Numbered from the stretch's first letter, positions 1 to 8,816 are shown. The stretch is DNA of 64,000 nucleotides from an uncultured Aquimarina sp. (GCA_947501475.1 CANMWA010000001.1:124001-188000), one strand, 5' to 3'. Notes: generated by a model from the letters alone, not told the origin. Numbers and translations: made by a program.

Positions 1-1
1 A

Positions 2-112
2 AGCATGGATAAGTTTGAAGCTTTTGCCAAAGAAAATAAGGCAAAAGTCTACCTACAACACCAAAAAGAAGATTTTAATAAAATGCCAAAAGCGCCGAAC
101 TATTTAAATTAA
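2..112 (+). CDS. C-terminal fragment of upstream gene, possibly MBL-fold hydrolase
   Basis: The frame is open from the window edge to a TAA at 110-112 and reads as about 36 residues ending MPKAPNYLN. It ends 6 bp before the sufC start, so it is probably co-transcribed with it. The tail has the form xLQHQxEDFxKxPKAPxYL, which resembles the end of metallo-beta-lactamase-fold hydrolases of the lactonase type, where the His would be the last metal ligand. It does not look like the end of SufB, the usual upstream partner of sufC. Too little is visible to be sure of the family. Confidence 0.45.
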   Translation, partial: SMDKFEAFAKENKAKVYLQHQKEDFNKMPKAPNYLN

Positions 113-118
113 GAGATG

Positions 119-871
119 ATGCTGAAAATAAAGGATTTACACGCTAGTGTTGAAGATAAAGAAATTTTAAAAGGTCTTAACCTAAATGTTAAAGCCGGAG
201 AAATCCATGCCATAATGGGTCCAAACGGCGCCGGAAAAAGCACCTTGGCAAATATCATTGCAGGTAAAGAAGAGTATGAAGTCACTGATGGTAAAATTCA
301 CTTAAATGGGGAAGATATTGAAGAACTTGCCGCCGAAGAACGAGCTCATAAAGGTGTTTTTCTATCGTTTCAATACCCTGTAGAAATCCCTGGGGTTACG
401 GTTACCAATTTTATGAAAACCGCTATTAATGAAACACGAAAAGCACAAGGCCTTGAAGAAATGCCTGCTAAAGATATGTTGAAGAAAATTCGTGAAAAAT
501 CTGAATTGTTAGAAATCGATCGTAAATTTTTATCTCGCTCTCTTAACGAAGGGTTTTCTGGAGGGGAGAAAAAAAGAAATGAGATTTTTCAAATGGCAAT
601 GATGGAGCCAAAATTAGCGATCCTTGACGAAACAGACTCTGGATTGGACATAGATGCTTTACGAATTGTGGCCAATGGAGTAAATAAATTAAAAAGCCCG
701 GATAATGCAATTGTAGTCATTACTCATTACCAAAGACTTTTAGAATACATTGTTCCTGATTTTGTGCATGTATTATATGATGGTAAAATCGTAAAATCAG
801 GGACCAAAGAACTAGCACTAGAGCTAGAAGAAAAAGGATATGACTGGATTAAAGAAGAAATAAACGCATAG
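119..871 (+). CDS. sufC: Fe-S cluster assembly ATPase SufC
   Basis: SufC is the cytosolic ABC-type ATPase of the SufBCD scaffold that builds iron-sulfur clusters. The 250-aa product is standard length. Visible motifs are Walker A GPNGAGKST near residue 34, the ABC signature FSGGEKKR and Walker B LAILDETDSGLD, followed by the SufC-typical ITHYQRLL. Two ATGs are adjacent at 116 and 119; the second gives the usual MLKIKDLHA start. sufD begins 2 bp after the stop, so the two are translationally close. Identity is secure. Confidence 0.97.
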   Translation: MLKIKDLHASVEDKEILKGLNLNVKAGEIHAIMGPNGAGKSTLANIIAGKEEYEVTDGKIHLNGEDIEELAAEERAHKGVFLSFQYPVEIPGVTVTNFMKTAINETRKAQGLEEMPAKDMLKKIREKSELLEIDRKFLSRSLNEGFSGGEKKRNEIFQMAMMEPKLAILDETDSGLDIDALRIVANGVNKLKSPDNAIVVITHYQRLLEYIVPDFVHVLYDGKIVKSGTKELALELEEKGYDWIKEEINA

Positions 872-873
872 TT

Positions 874-2187
874 ATGGAGTTGAAGGAAAAATTAGTATCC
901 TCCTTTTTGGCTTTTGAAAACACAGTGGATGTAGATGCACCCATTCATGATATCAGAAGTCATGCAATTAAAGTTTTTGAAGAAAAAGGGTTTCCTACCA
1001 AGAAAGAAGAAGCCTGGAAATATACGTCTTTGAATACTATATTAAAACATGACTATAGTGTTTTTCCTAAGGAAGAAAATGCTTTAGAATTTAAGGATGT
1101 AAAAAAATACTTCCTTCACGATCTGGACACCTATAAAATCGTGTTTATCGATGGTAAATATTCTTCACATTTATCCGAAACTACACACGACAAAATAGAT
1201 GTGTGTTTAATGTCTTCGGCACTGAGTCATGATAAGTACAAACTCGTTATTGAGAACTATTTTAATAAAATAGCTCCACAAGACGGGCTTAACTCATTAA
1301 ACACCGCTTTTTCTAAAGAGGGTGCTTATATTTATATTCCAAAAAACAAGCAAGCAGAAAAACCTATACAAATTATTCATTTTTCTACAGGAAAAGAATC
1401 TGCTCAAATGTTACAGCCTCGCAACCTGATTGTTGTCGAAGAGAATTCACATGTTCAGATTATTGAGCGTCATCAAAGTCTTACCGACAACGCTGTGCTT
1501 ACAAATTCGGTTACCGAAATTTTTGCAGATAAAAGGGCTATTGTTGATTATTATAAAATCCAAAATGATAACCAAAATGCCTCTTTGATAGATAACACTT
1601 ATATCGACCAACAAGCACAAAGTGTTGCTTCTGTTCACACCTTTGCTTTTGGAGGAAACATTACCCGTAACAACCTTAATTTTTATCAAAAAGGAGAAGG
1701 TATCGATTCTATTCTTAACGGAGTAACAATTATTGAAGGAAAACAACATGTAGATCACAATACTTTGGTACACCATACCGAACCAAATTGTGAAAGTCAT
1801 CAGGATTATAAAGGTATTTTTGATGAAAAAGCAACTGGTGTTTTTAATGGAAAAATCATTGTAAATAAAGAAGCACAAAAAACCAATGCTTTTCAGTCTA
1901 ATAACAATATTTTATTAAGCGATAAAGCAACAATCAATTCAAAACCTCAGCTCGAGATTTTTGCAGATGATGTAAAATGTTCTCACGGTTGTACCATAGG
2001 GCAATTAGATGAAAATGCTTTGTTTTATATGAGATCTCGTGGTATTGGTGAAAAAGAAGCTAGAGCATTGATGATGTATGCTTTTGCTAATAACGTACTA
2101 GAAAGCGTAAAAATACCGCAACTTAAAAACAGAATTAATAAACTTATCGCCAATAAACTTAACGTTAATATTGGTTTTGATTTGTAA
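874..2187 (+). CDS. sufD: Fe-S cluster assembly protein SufD
   Basis: SufD pairs with SufB and SufC in the SUF scaffold. The 437-aa protein shows the SufBD core: a beta-helical middle part and the conserved C-terminal segment ADDVKCSHGCTIGQLDE followed by YMRSRGIGEKEAR. It lies 2 bp downstream of sufC and is followed by a strong terminator, so the sufC transcript probably ends here. SufB itself is not in this window and should lie upstream of it. Confidence 0.96.
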   Translation: MELKEKLVSSFLAFENTVDVDAPIHDIRSHAIKVFEEKGFPTKKEEAWKYTSLNTILKHDYSVFPKEENALEFKDVKKYFLHDLDTYKIVFIDGKYSSHLSETTHDKIDVCLMSSALSHDKYKLVIENYFNKIAPQDGLNSLNTAFSKEGAYIYIPKNKQAEKPIQIIHFSTGKESAQMLQPRNLIVVEENSHVQIIERHQSLTDNAVLTNSVTEIFADKRAIVDYYKIQNDNQNASLIDNTYIDQQAQSVASVHTFAFGGNITRNNLNFYQKGEGIDSILNGVTIIEGKQHVDHNTLVHHTEPNCESHQDYKGIFDEKATGVFNGKIIVNKEAQKTNAFQSNNNILLSDKATINSKPQLEIFADDVKCSHGCTIGQLDENALFYMRSRGIGEKEARALMMYAFANNVLESVKIPQLKNRINKLIANKLNVNIGFDL

Positions 2188-2206
2188 ACAATAATCTCTT
2201 AAAGGT

Positions 2207-2242
2207 AAGCCTCACTACAAATAAAATAGTGAGGCTTTTTTT
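2207..2242 (+). terminator. Rho-independent terminator after sufD
   Basis: An 11-bp perfect stem (AAGCCTCACTA at 2207-2217 with TAGTGAGGCTT at 2227-2237) has a 9-nt loop and runs into a T tract. It separates sufD from sufS, which has its own promoter. Confidence 0.9.
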
Positions 2243-2272
2243 GTACCATAAAATTAAAGTCAAATCATATTG

Positions 2273-2307
2273 TTTTGGCTTTTTTCTTTGGCAAAATCGT
2301 AAATTTG
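2273..2307 (+). promoter_or_regulatory. Bacteroidota-type promoter of sufS
   Basis: TTTTG at 2273-2277 is followed after 22 bp by TAAATTTG at 2300-2307, matching the Bacteroidota -33 TTG and -7 TAnnTTTG elements. Transcription would start about 10 bp upstream of the sufS start codon at 2327. Confidence 0.6.
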
Positions 2308-2326
2308 CATTGAGAAAAAGAAAAAT

Positions 2327-3541
2327 ATGTTTGATATACATAAAATAAGAGAAGATTTTCCCATTCTTAAACGACAAGTAAATGGAAAACCTTTGGTATA
2401 TTTTGATAATGCCGCCACATCGCAAACTCCACAAGTAGTTATCGATACCATTGTCGAATATTATAGTAACTATAATGCAAACATTCATCGTGGGGTGCAT
2501 ACATTATCTCAAGAAGCCACAGATGCTTATGAGGTTGCTCGTAAAAAAATTCAAGATCATTTTAATGCAAAACACATTCATGAGATTATTCTAACATCAG
2601 GAACTACGCATAGTATCAATATTATTGCAACAGGATTCACAAATTTCCTCGAAAAAGGTGATGAGATTATAGTTTCTGCATTAGAGCATCACTCTAATAT
2701 TGTACCTTGGCAAATGTTATGTGAGCGAACAGGAGCTGTATTAAAAGTGATTCCTATCAATCAAGAAGGAGAGCTGTTAATGGATATATACGATCAGTTG
2801 CTTTCTCATAAAACCAAGCTTGTTTTTACCAATCATATCTCTAACGCATTAGGCACAATTAACCCAATTAAAGAAATTATCGAAAAAGCACATGCTGTTG
2901 GTGCAGCTGTACTTATAGATGGCGCGCAATCATGCCCACATATAAAACCAGATGTACAAGCTCTTGATGTTGATTTTTATGTAGCATCTGCACACAAACT
3001 TTGTGGTCCTACAGGAGTGGGATTACTTTACGGAAAAGAGGAATGGCTAAACAAACTACCCCCCTATCAAGGTGGTGGCGAAATGATCGATCAGGTAACT
3101 TTTGAAAAAACTACCTATGCTGGCTTACCTCATAAATTTGAAGCAGGCACGCCCAATATTTGTGGTGGGATTGCATTTGGAGCAGCACTTGATTATATGA
3201 ATAGTGTTGGCTTTGATGCTATTGCAACTTATGAAAACGAGCTGCTAGAATATGGTACAAAGAAATTATTAGAAATCGATGGTTTAAAAATCTATGGTAC
3301 CTCAAAAAATAAAACTTCTGTAATTTCTTTCAATTTAGAAAACATTCATCCTTATGACGTTGGAACCATCGTAGATAAATTAGGCATTGCAGTGCGTACA
3401 GGTCACCACTGTGCCCAGCCTATTATGGATTTTTATAAAATACCAGGAACGATAAGAGCTTCTTTTTCATTTTATAATACCAAAGAAGAAATTGATGCAT
3501 TGGTCGAGGCAATCAAAAAAGCTAAAATAATGCTTTCTTAA
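2327..3541 (+). CDS. sufS: Cysteine desulfurase SufS
   Basis: SufS is the PLP-dependent cysteine desulfurase that supplies sulfur to the SUF scaffold via SufE. The 404-aa product has the group II features: PLP lysine K224 in ASAHKLCGPTG and catalytic cysteine C362 in RTGHHCAQP. The N-terminus (IREDFPILKRQVNGKPLVY) is typical. It has its own promoter after the sufD terminator. Its expected partner sufE lies about 3.3 kb downstream, separated by three exported-protein genes. Confidence 0.97.
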   Translation: MFDIHKIREDFPILKRQVNGKPLVYFDNAATSQTPQVVIDTIVEYYSNYNANIHRGVHTLSQEATDAYEVARKKIQDHFNAKHIHEIILTSGTTHSINIIATGFTNFLEKGDEIIVSALEHHSNIVPWQMLCERTGAVLKVIPINQEGELLMDIYDQLLSHKTKLVFTNHISNALGTINPIKEIIEKAHAVGAAVLIDGAQSCPHIKPDVQALDVDFYVASAHKLCGPTGVGLLYGKEEWLNKLPPYQGGGEMIDQVTFEKTTYAGLPHKFEAGTPNICGGIAFGAALDYMNSVGFDAIATYENELLEYGTKKLLEIDGLKIYGTSKNKTSVISFNLENIHPYDVGTIVDKLGIAVRTGHHCAQPIMDFYKIPGTIRASFSFYNTKEEIDALVEAIKKAKIMLS

Positions 3542-3635
3542 ATTATTTTATTTAATTGGTTTACAATAAATTAAATAAACAATAACTGCTAATTGAATTC
3601 GTTTTTAAGCATACTACTTAACCTAGTCCTTAGAT

Positions 3636-4751
3636 ATGAAAGCGCATTTTCTTTTTCCAAAATACAGTGTTTTTGTTTTTTCAATACTACTATTATCATG
3701 CAGTAATGATAGTGATACCGATACAGAAATTGTTGATAACCCTATCAATACTACATTTGATGGTATTCCAGCCGGAAACCCTGATGGAAATTACCCTGTC
3801 TCATCTGAAGCATCTCTAGAAGACATTTCTAATCCTGATACAGTAATCGGTGATGGTACTCCTGAGAGTTGTACAGGACAACTCTTTATTGATGCAGTTG
3901 CCAAAGGTGGTAAAATTGTATTTGATTGTGGTCCAAACCCAATAACAATAACATTAAACGAACCTGCAAAAATATTTAATGATGCCAACCCATTGGTCGT
4001 AATTGATGGAGGTGGATTAATAACACTAAACGGTAATAACCAAACAAGGATTTTATATATGAATACCTGTGATCCAGATCAGGTATGGACTACCGATCAT
4101 TGTCAAAATCAAGATAACCCCAGGCTTACAGTGCAAAACATCACTTTTGCTAACGGAAACTCTACAAATGAAACAGAATTTGATGGAGGGGGCGCTATTT
4201 GGGTACGTGGAGGGCGTTTTAAAGTAGTAAACTGTCGCTTTTTTAATAATACTTGTGCTAACGTTGGTCCAGATGTAGGTGGAGGAGCTATTCGCGTATT
4301 TAGCCAATATAACAACCAACCCGTATTTATTGTTCAGAGTACTTTTGGTGGCAAAGAAAATTATGGAAACTCTGGATCTAATGGTGGTGCGATTAGTAGT
4401 ATTGGCGTTTCATGGACAATTATCAACAGTCTCTTCTCTTATAATGTTGCACTTGGTAACGGAGGCAACCCTAGTCAATCAGGAACACCTGGTGGTGGAA
4501 GCGGTGGTGCCATATATAATGACGGAAACACAATGACACTTACTCTTCTCGGTTCTAGAATAGAATCAAACAAAGTAAATGATTTTGGCGCTGCTATCTT
4601 TTTTGTTTCTAATGACCATACCGGAAATGTTGTAATAGACACATCTACTATACAAAATAATACTGGTGGTTCATGGTACCCTTCTTATCCTGGGATTTCA
4701 GCACATGATGATACCAATATAAGTGTAACCAATTCTACAATTACAGAGTAA
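3636..4751 (+). CDS. Lipoprotein with right-handed beta-helix (polymorphic outer-membrane-type repeats)
   Basis: The 371-aa product has a lipoprotein signal (SILLLSC, lipid-modified C22) and an acidic linker. The body then repeats the motif GGAI (GGGAIWV, GGGAIRV, NGGAISS, SGGAIYN) at intervals of roughly 35-60 residues, the pattern of parallel beta-helix surface proteins. No catalytic motif of a polysaccharide lyase stands out. There is no T9SS sorting domain at its end. It sits between sufS and sufE without obvious functional link. Function unknown; outer-membrane or surface location is inferred. Confidence 0.7.
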   Translation: MKAHFLFPKYSVFVFSILLLSCSNDSDTDTEIVDNPINTTFDGIPAGNPDGNYPVSSEASLEDISNPDTVIGDGTPESCTGQLFIDAVAKGGKIVFDCGPNPITITLNEPAKIFNDANPLVVIDGGGLITLNGNNQTRILYMNTCDPDQVWTTDHCQNQDNPRLTVQNITFANGNSTNETEFDGGGAIWVRGGRFKVVNCRFFNNTCANVGPDVGGGAIRVFSQYNNQPVFIVQSTFGGKENYGNSGSNGGAISSIGVSWTIINSLFSYNVALGNGGNPSQSGTPGGGSGGAIYNDGNTMTLTLLGSRIESNKVNDFGAAIFFVSNDHTGNVVIDTSTIQNNTGGSWYPSYPGISAHDDTNISVTNSTITE

Positions 4752-5043
4752 TTAAATCATTATCACTAAATAGATTTTTTTCAAAATTTAATAGGTAAAA
4801 AACTTAGCGTCTTAAAACTTCAATTTTAATATCGGTAATTTAAATCTTATCCTCTCTTACCCCAATAAACATCAACTAATAGCATAATAATAGTCTAGTT
4901 TTCAACAACTTGTGTTTTTATTAAAAATAAGTCAATAATGACTAAATCATTAGGTAAAATGTTAAAATAAATTAGATTGTTCTTGCAAAAAACCTTTTTT
5001 CAGAATAACTTTATAGCTCACATTAACCAAAAATAAATATATT
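4752..5043. other. Intergenic AT-rich gap with weak promoter
   Basis: No ORF of note is seen. TTG at 4983-4985 and TAACTTTA at 5006-5013 (20-bp spacing, one mismatch to TAnnTTTG) could drive the hydrolase gene at 5044. The rest shows no clear structure. Confidence 0.4.
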
Positions 5044-6174
5044 ATGAAAAAAGTACTGTTAAGTATTCTGTCAATTCTATTTGTAGTCTGCAGCGGTATC
5101 GCTCAAGACTATGATGTTAGTTCAACCTCAAAAACCTTTAGAGATGGTGATCGCCGTAATCGCAGGGTAAGAACTAACATTTATTATCCTAAAGTTAGCC
5201 CAGTAAACCAGACACAGTTTCCTGTAGTGATTCTTGGTCACGGTTTTGTTATGGGGTCTGACGCGTATCAAAACTTCTATGACACCTTAGTTCCTCGGGG
5301 GTATATCGTAGTTTTTGTAAACACCGAGGGTTCCTTTTTTGCAAATCATGAAGCATTTTCTAAAGACATCGCTTTTATGGTTGGCGCTATTCAAGCTGAA
5401 AACAGTAATCAAAGATCCCCTCTTTTTGGGATTGTAGATGACAAAAGTGCATTAATTGGTCACTCTATGGGTGGTGGAGCAGCAACTGTTGCAGCATCAC
5501 TTACAGAAGTAGAAACATTAGTGACTTTTGCACCTGCTCTATTGCGATTTGATACCTTAACACCTGCTTCTAAAGTTACAGCAGAGTCTATTGTGTTTTC
5601 TGGTAGCGGTGATGGAGTTACTCCTCCTAATGAGAATCACGAACCTATCTATAATAATTTAGGATCTGACTGCAAATATTTTATTAATATCAAAGGAGGT
5701 GCGCATTGTTATTATGCCAACAGTAATTTTTTCTGTGATTTTGGAGAAAATAGTTCTTCAGGAGATATTCAGATAACAAGAGCTCAGCAACAAGCTGTTA
5801 CGTTTAAATTTTTAAACTCTTGGCTTGATTATAAGTTAAAAAATAGTTCAGCTGCAAAGCAAACCTTTTTAACTGACTTAGCAATTTCGAACGAAATTAC
5901 CTCAGAAAACAATTGTAATAACGATCCTGTAGTATATACACCAGCAGAAATTGAGCTAAAAACATTTCCGAATCCAGCCAATAAATTTATAAACATCAAA
6001 ATGGTAAACAACAAAAAACTGGATAAAGTAGAGTTTTATAATCAAAATGGTAAACTTGTTCATGTGGCAAGTACTAATCAAGTTGATGTGTCTGCATTAA
6101 GATCGGGTCATTATATTGTAAAAATATATGCCGAAAATACTTCTGTTTCAAAAAAGATAGTGATTCAGAAATAA
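5044..6174 (+). CDS. T9SS-secreted alpha/beta hydrolase (chlorophyllase/dienelactone hydrolase-like)
   Basis: A Sec signal peptide (MKKVLLSILSILFVVCSGIAQ) is followed by an alpha/beta hydrolase domain over about residues 40-260. The nucleophile elbow is GHSMGGG with S141; D190 in SGSGDGVTPP and H221 in GGAHCYY are good candidates for the rest of the triad. The last ~75 residues (FPNPANKFINIKM to KKIVIQK) form a type A T9SS sorting domain, so the enzyme is probably exported across the outer membrane. The substrate cannot be read from sequence; esters or polyesters are plausible. A terminator follows. Confidence 0.85.
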   Translation: MKKVLLSILSILFVVCSGIAQDYDVSSTSKTFRDGDRRNRRVRTNIYYPKVSPVNQTQFPVVILGHGFVMGSDAYQNFYDTLVPRGYIVVFVNTEGSFFANHEAFSKDIAFMVGAIQAENSNQRSPLFGIVDDKSALIGHSMGGGAATVAASLTEVETLVTFAPALLRFDTLTPASKVTAESIVFSGSGDGVTPPNENHEPIYNNLGSDCKYFINIKGGAHCYYANSNFFCDFGENSSSGDIQITRAQQQAVTFKFLNSWLDYKLKNSSAAKQTFLTDLAISNEITSENNCNNDPVVYTPAEIELKTFPNPANKFINIKMVNNKKLDKVEFYNQNGKLVHVASTNQVDVSALRSGHYIVKIYAENTSVSKKIVIQK

Positions 6175-6199
6175 ATTTTAAAACACTTAATTTTTATAT

Positions 6200-6228
6200 A
6201 AACGGAGGGCATTATACCCTCCGTTTTA
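6200..6228 (+). terminator. Rho-independent terminator after the secreted hydrolase
   Basis: AAACGGAGGG at 6200-6209 pairs with CCCTCCGTTT at 6217-6226 around a 7-nt loop and is followed by a short T-rich run. Confidence 0.85.
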
Positions 6229-6342
6229 CTTTGCCTAATATCATATTGACTTACATTACGATTTATTACAGAAGGATAAAAAATAGACATTATAATTCTT
6301 TCTTTACTCTACTTTTTTGATACTTTTAAAAAAAGTAATCCC

Positions 6343-6651
6343 ATGAGCAAGTTTCTTCTCTTTTTTAATATCATTGTTTTGTTTTCTTCATGTCAAGAGA
6401 CAAAACGTATATTTATTGCAAATCATCTAGTAGATTGTGAAGGCGTAGCACCGCAAAAATGTATGTTGATCAAAGAAAACCTGGCAGATGAGTGGACTTA
6501 TTTTTATGATACTATTGATGGTTTTGAGTATGAAGAAGGGTACTCTTATGAAATTGAAGTAGTAGTCACCAAAGTAGAAAACCCACTTGCAGATGCATCT
6601 ACATTGCAATATTCTTTAGTAAAATTACTTTCTAAAGAAAAAAAACAATGA
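6343..6651 (+). CDS. DUF4377 lipoprotein (reading frame interrupted at its 3' end)
   Basis: The 102-aa product starts with a lipoprotein signal (LFSSC) and matches the DUF4377 pattern: VDCEGVAPQKCMLIKEN, W.YFYD.IDGFEYEEGY and NPLADASTLQYSLVKLLSK. Its function is not known; DUF4377 proteins are small envelope proteins often linked to META/HslJ-like domains. The frame ends in TGA immediately after a run of eight A residues (6638-6645). A second open stretch in the next frame continues directly from this point (see 6623-6823), so the gene may be frameshifted. Confidence 0.7.
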   Translation: MSKFLLFFNIIVLFSSCQETKRIFIANHLVDCEGVAPQKCMLIKENLADEWTYFYDTIDGFEYEEGYSYEIEVVVTKVENPLADASTLQYSLVKLLSKEKKQ

Positions 6652-6823
6652 GTTAAAACCGCCAACAGACGAAAAAAGTTTTGATGGTGTCGCACATGCT
6701 CAATTAAAAATTGCTTCGAGAGATAAAACGTATACCTCTATCTATTTTGATCATGGTCACCCCCCTAAGGAAATAGAACAATTAGTTAATACTATGCTAT
6801 CATTGTCAGAAAGTATTGAATAG
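6623..6823 (+). pseudogene. Start-less open stretch, probable frameshifted continuation of the DUF4377 gene
   Basis: From 6623 to the TAG at 6821-6823 the +1 frame is open for 66 codons but contains no ATG, GTG or TTG that could start it. It reads as well-formed protein (FDGVAHAQLKIASRDK, then HPPKEIEQLVNTMLSL). Removing one A from the A8 tract at 6638-6645 would fuse it to the DUF4377 frame and give a protein of about 160 residues. This could be a true inactivating mutation, a sequencing error in a homopolymer, or slippage during expression; the sequence alone cannot decide. Confidence 0.5.
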
Positions 6824-6846
6824 CATCTTTTCTTGTTGTACTTTTG
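6816..6846 (+). promoter_or_regulatory. Promoter of the sufE operon
   Basis: TTG at 6816-6818 and TACTTTTG at 6839-6846 are spaced by 20 bp and fit the Bacteroidota consensus. The leader to the sufE ATG at 6864 would be about 10 nt. The promoter overlaps the end of the upstream frameshifted frame. Confidence 0.6.
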
Positions 6847-6863
6847 TTGAAAATTTGCATATA

Positions 6864-7286
6864 ATGACTATACAAAAAATTCAGGAAGAAATTGTTGATG
6901 AATTTAGCATGTTTGATGATTGGATGCAACGATATGAGTACATGATCGAATTAGGTAAATCCCTTCCTTTAATAGAAGAAAAATATAAAACAGACAACAA
7001 TATAATTAAAGGGTGTCAAAGTAAAGTATGGGTTCATGCAGAGATGAAAGATGATAAAATTAACTTTACTGCCGATAGCGATGCCATTATAACCAAAGGT
7101 ATTATAGCGATTTTAATCCGTGTCTTTTCTGGGCAACACCCAAAAGAAATTATCGATGCCGATACTAATTTTATAGATCAAATAGGGTTAAAAGAGCACT
7201 TATCACCTACACGTGCCAATGGTTTGGTGAGTATGATTAAGCAGTTAAAAATGTATGCTATCGCCTATCAAACCCAATTAAACTAA
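6864..7286 (+). CDS. sufE: Sulfur acceptor protein SufE
   Basis: SufE accepts persulfide sulfur from SufS and stimulates it. The 140-aa product carries the catalytic cysteine C51 in IIKGCQSKVWV and the conserved segments RYEYMIELGK and LSPTRANGL. I place the start at the ATG at 6864 because the longer frame from 6816 would begin with TTG inside the promoter and add residues unlike SufE. It heads a tight operon with a sufT-like gene, a thioesterase and DUF2480. Confidence 0.95.
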   Translation: MTIQKIQEEIVDEFSMFDDWMQRYEYMIELGKSLPLIEEKYKTDNNIIKGCQSKVWVHAEMKDDKINFTADSDAIITKGIIAILIRVFSGQHPKEIIDADTNFIDQIGLKEHLSPTRANGLVSMIKQLKMYAIAYQTQLN

Positions 7287-7299
7287 AGTTTTAAAAACC

Positions 7300-7626
7300 A
7301 TGAGTGAAACCACTATAGATACAAATGAGTTAGGAGAAAAGATTGTAAGAGTCCTTAAGACCATTTATGATCCCGAAATTCCTGTAGATATATATGAGCT
7401 AGGATTAATTTATGATGTATTTGTCAATGAGGACTATGATGTAAAAATTCTAATGACACTTACCTCTCCCAATTGCCCGGTTGCAGAGTCATTACCACAA
7501 GAAATTCAAGAGAAAGTAAAATCTCTTGATGCTGTAAACGATGTAGAGATGGAGCTTACTTTTGATCCGCCTTGGTCGCAAGATCTAATGAGTGAAGAAG
7601 CTAAGTTAGAATTAGGGATGCTTTAA
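7300..7626 (+). CDS. sufT: SufT-like DUF59/MIP18 family Fe-S assembly protein
   Basis: The 108-aa product is a stand-alone MIP18 (DUF59) domain: YDPEIPVDIYELGLIYD, the cysteine motif LTSPNCPVAESLP, and DPPWSQDLMSEEAKLELG. Proteins of this family mature Fe-S proteins as carriers or targeting factors. It starts 13 bp after sufE and stands in the SUF locus, which supports the SufT assignment. Confidence 0.9.
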   Translation: MSETTIDTNELGEKIVRVLKTIYDPEIPVDIYELGLIYDVFVNEDYDVKILMTLTSPNCPVAESLPQEIQEKVKSLDAVNDVEMELTFDPPWSQDLMSEEAKLELGML

Positions 7627-7652
7627 TAGTCAAAATTCATTATTTAAAAAAG

Positions 7653-8090
7653 ATGAATAAAGAGCATTGTAGTAAATTAGAACGAATGTACTTGCAGGCA
7701 AATATTAATACCAAAATATTTGATACAACTACTGTCAAAATTTCTGAAGGAATGGCCCAAATTGGACTCGAAATATCAGAAAAGTACTTTCATGCTCTAG
7801 GAGCTATTCATGGTTCTGTATATTTTAAATTACTTGATGATGCTGCGTTTTTTGCTGTAAATTCGATTATTGAAGATGCTTTTGTGCTTACTACTTCATT
7901 TAATATTAACATAGTACGCCCTGTAAATAATGGTTTAATCACGGCTATTGGTAAAGTAAAATTTACATCCAGAAATCTTTTTGTAGCAGAATCGACTCTG
8001 TATAATCAAGATGGTAAAGAAGTTGCTTTTGGAACCGGAAATTTTGCCAAAAGTAAGATAGGGTTGTCAGAAAAAATAGGATATAAATAA
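7653..8090 (+). CDS. PaaI-type hotdog-fold thioesterase
   Basis: The 145-aa product has the hotdog helix signature with the active-site region LGAIHGSVYFKLLDDAAFFAV, followed by the strands FNINIVRPV and ITAIGKVKF. Family members hydrolyse acyl-CoA thioesters; the substrate here is unknown. The stop codon overlaps the start of the next gene (TAATG), indicating translational coupling. Its position inside the SUF operon is common in this lineage as far as I recall, but the link to Fe-S assembly is not explained. Confidence 0.85.
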   Translation: MNKEHCSKLERMYLQANINTKIFDTTTVKISEGMAQIGLEISEKYFHALGAIHGSVYFKLLDDAAFFAVNSIIEDAFVLTTSFNINIVRPVNNGLITAIGKVKFTSRNLFVAESTLYNQDGKEVAFGTGNFAKSKIGLSEKIGYK

Positions 8091-8599
8091 TGGCCAAAGA
8101 AATTGTAAATAGAGTTGCAAATAATCAAAACCTGATCACCTTTGACCTAGAGGATTATTATCCTGATGGGCATCGTATTATCTTTGATATCAAAGATTGG
8201 CTTTTTGAGGGATTACTTTTACGTGAAAAAGACTTTAGAAAACATGTTACCGATCATGACTGGAGCAAATATCAAGATAAATATATTGCCCTTATTTGTT
8301 CTTCAGAAGCGATAATCCCTGGATGGGCATATTTGTTATTAACTAGTGCTTTGATTCCTCACGCAAAAAAAATAGTTGTAGGTTCTTTAGAAACTCTAGA
8401 AACCATACTCTATAACGAAATTATAAACGATCTTGATGTTTCTGACTACCAAGATAAATTATTGATTATAAAAGGCTGTTCTAACAAACCTGTTCCCGAG
8501 GGCGCCTACATTTCTTTAATTCAAAAATTGCAACCTGTTGCCAAAAGTATTATGTATGGTGAAGCCTGCTCTTCGGTTCCTCTATACAAGCGTAAATAA
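8090..8599 (+). CDS. DUF2480 family protein
   Basis: The 169-aa cytosolic protein matches DUF2480, a Bacteroidota family. Recognisable parts are the N-terminal EIVNRVANNQNLITFDLED, IKDWLFEGLLLREKDFR, and the C-terminal CSNKPVPEGAYI with GEACSSVPLYKRK. Function is unknown. It overlaps the thioesterase stop by one base and ends the SUF operon, followed by a terminator, so a role connected to Fe-S assembly is an inference from context. Confidence 0.85.
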   Translation: MAKEIVNRVANNQNLITFDLEDYYPDGHRIIFDIKDWLFEGLLLREKDFRKHVTDHDWSKYQDKYIALICSSEAIIPGWAYLLLTSALIPHAKKIVVGSLETLETILYNEIINDLDVSDYQDKLLIIKGCSNKPVPEGAYISLIQKLQPVAKSIMYGEACSSVPLYKRK

Positions 8600-8631
8600 T
8601 TCATCTTGTCTATAAATTTTGTCTTTTATCG

Positions 8632-8659
8632 AAAAACACCAGCGATACTCGTGTTTTTT
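8632..8659 (+). terminator. Terminator of the sufE operon
   Basis: AAAAACAC (8632-8639) pairs with GTGTTTTT (8651-8658) around an 11-nt loop and ends in a T tract. Confidence 0.7.
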
Positions 8660-8816
8660 AACATAAAAAACGTTACTTAAAATATATTTGCCAATATAAA
8701 TTTTACGCAGATTATTTATTTTGGTTAAGTTATATTAAGTGATTTCGCACATTGATATTACCCCTTTTCTTAGCTACTATAAACATCTGATTACATTACT
8801 TAAAACTATCTATCAC

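Noticed and set aside
1447..1878. 143-aa minus-strand ORF inside sufD
   Set aside because: It is fully antisense to the secure sufD frame, rich in Ile/Phe/Asn as expected from the complement of AT-rich coding DNA, and has no motif.
6816..6863. Longer sufE start at TTG 6816
   Set aside because: This would place the start in the promoter elements and add 16 residues not found in SufE; ATG 6864 fits the family.
8739..8816. Longer start for DUF3078 copy 1
   Set aside because: The extra 26 residues precede a normal signal peptide, which needs to be N-terminal.
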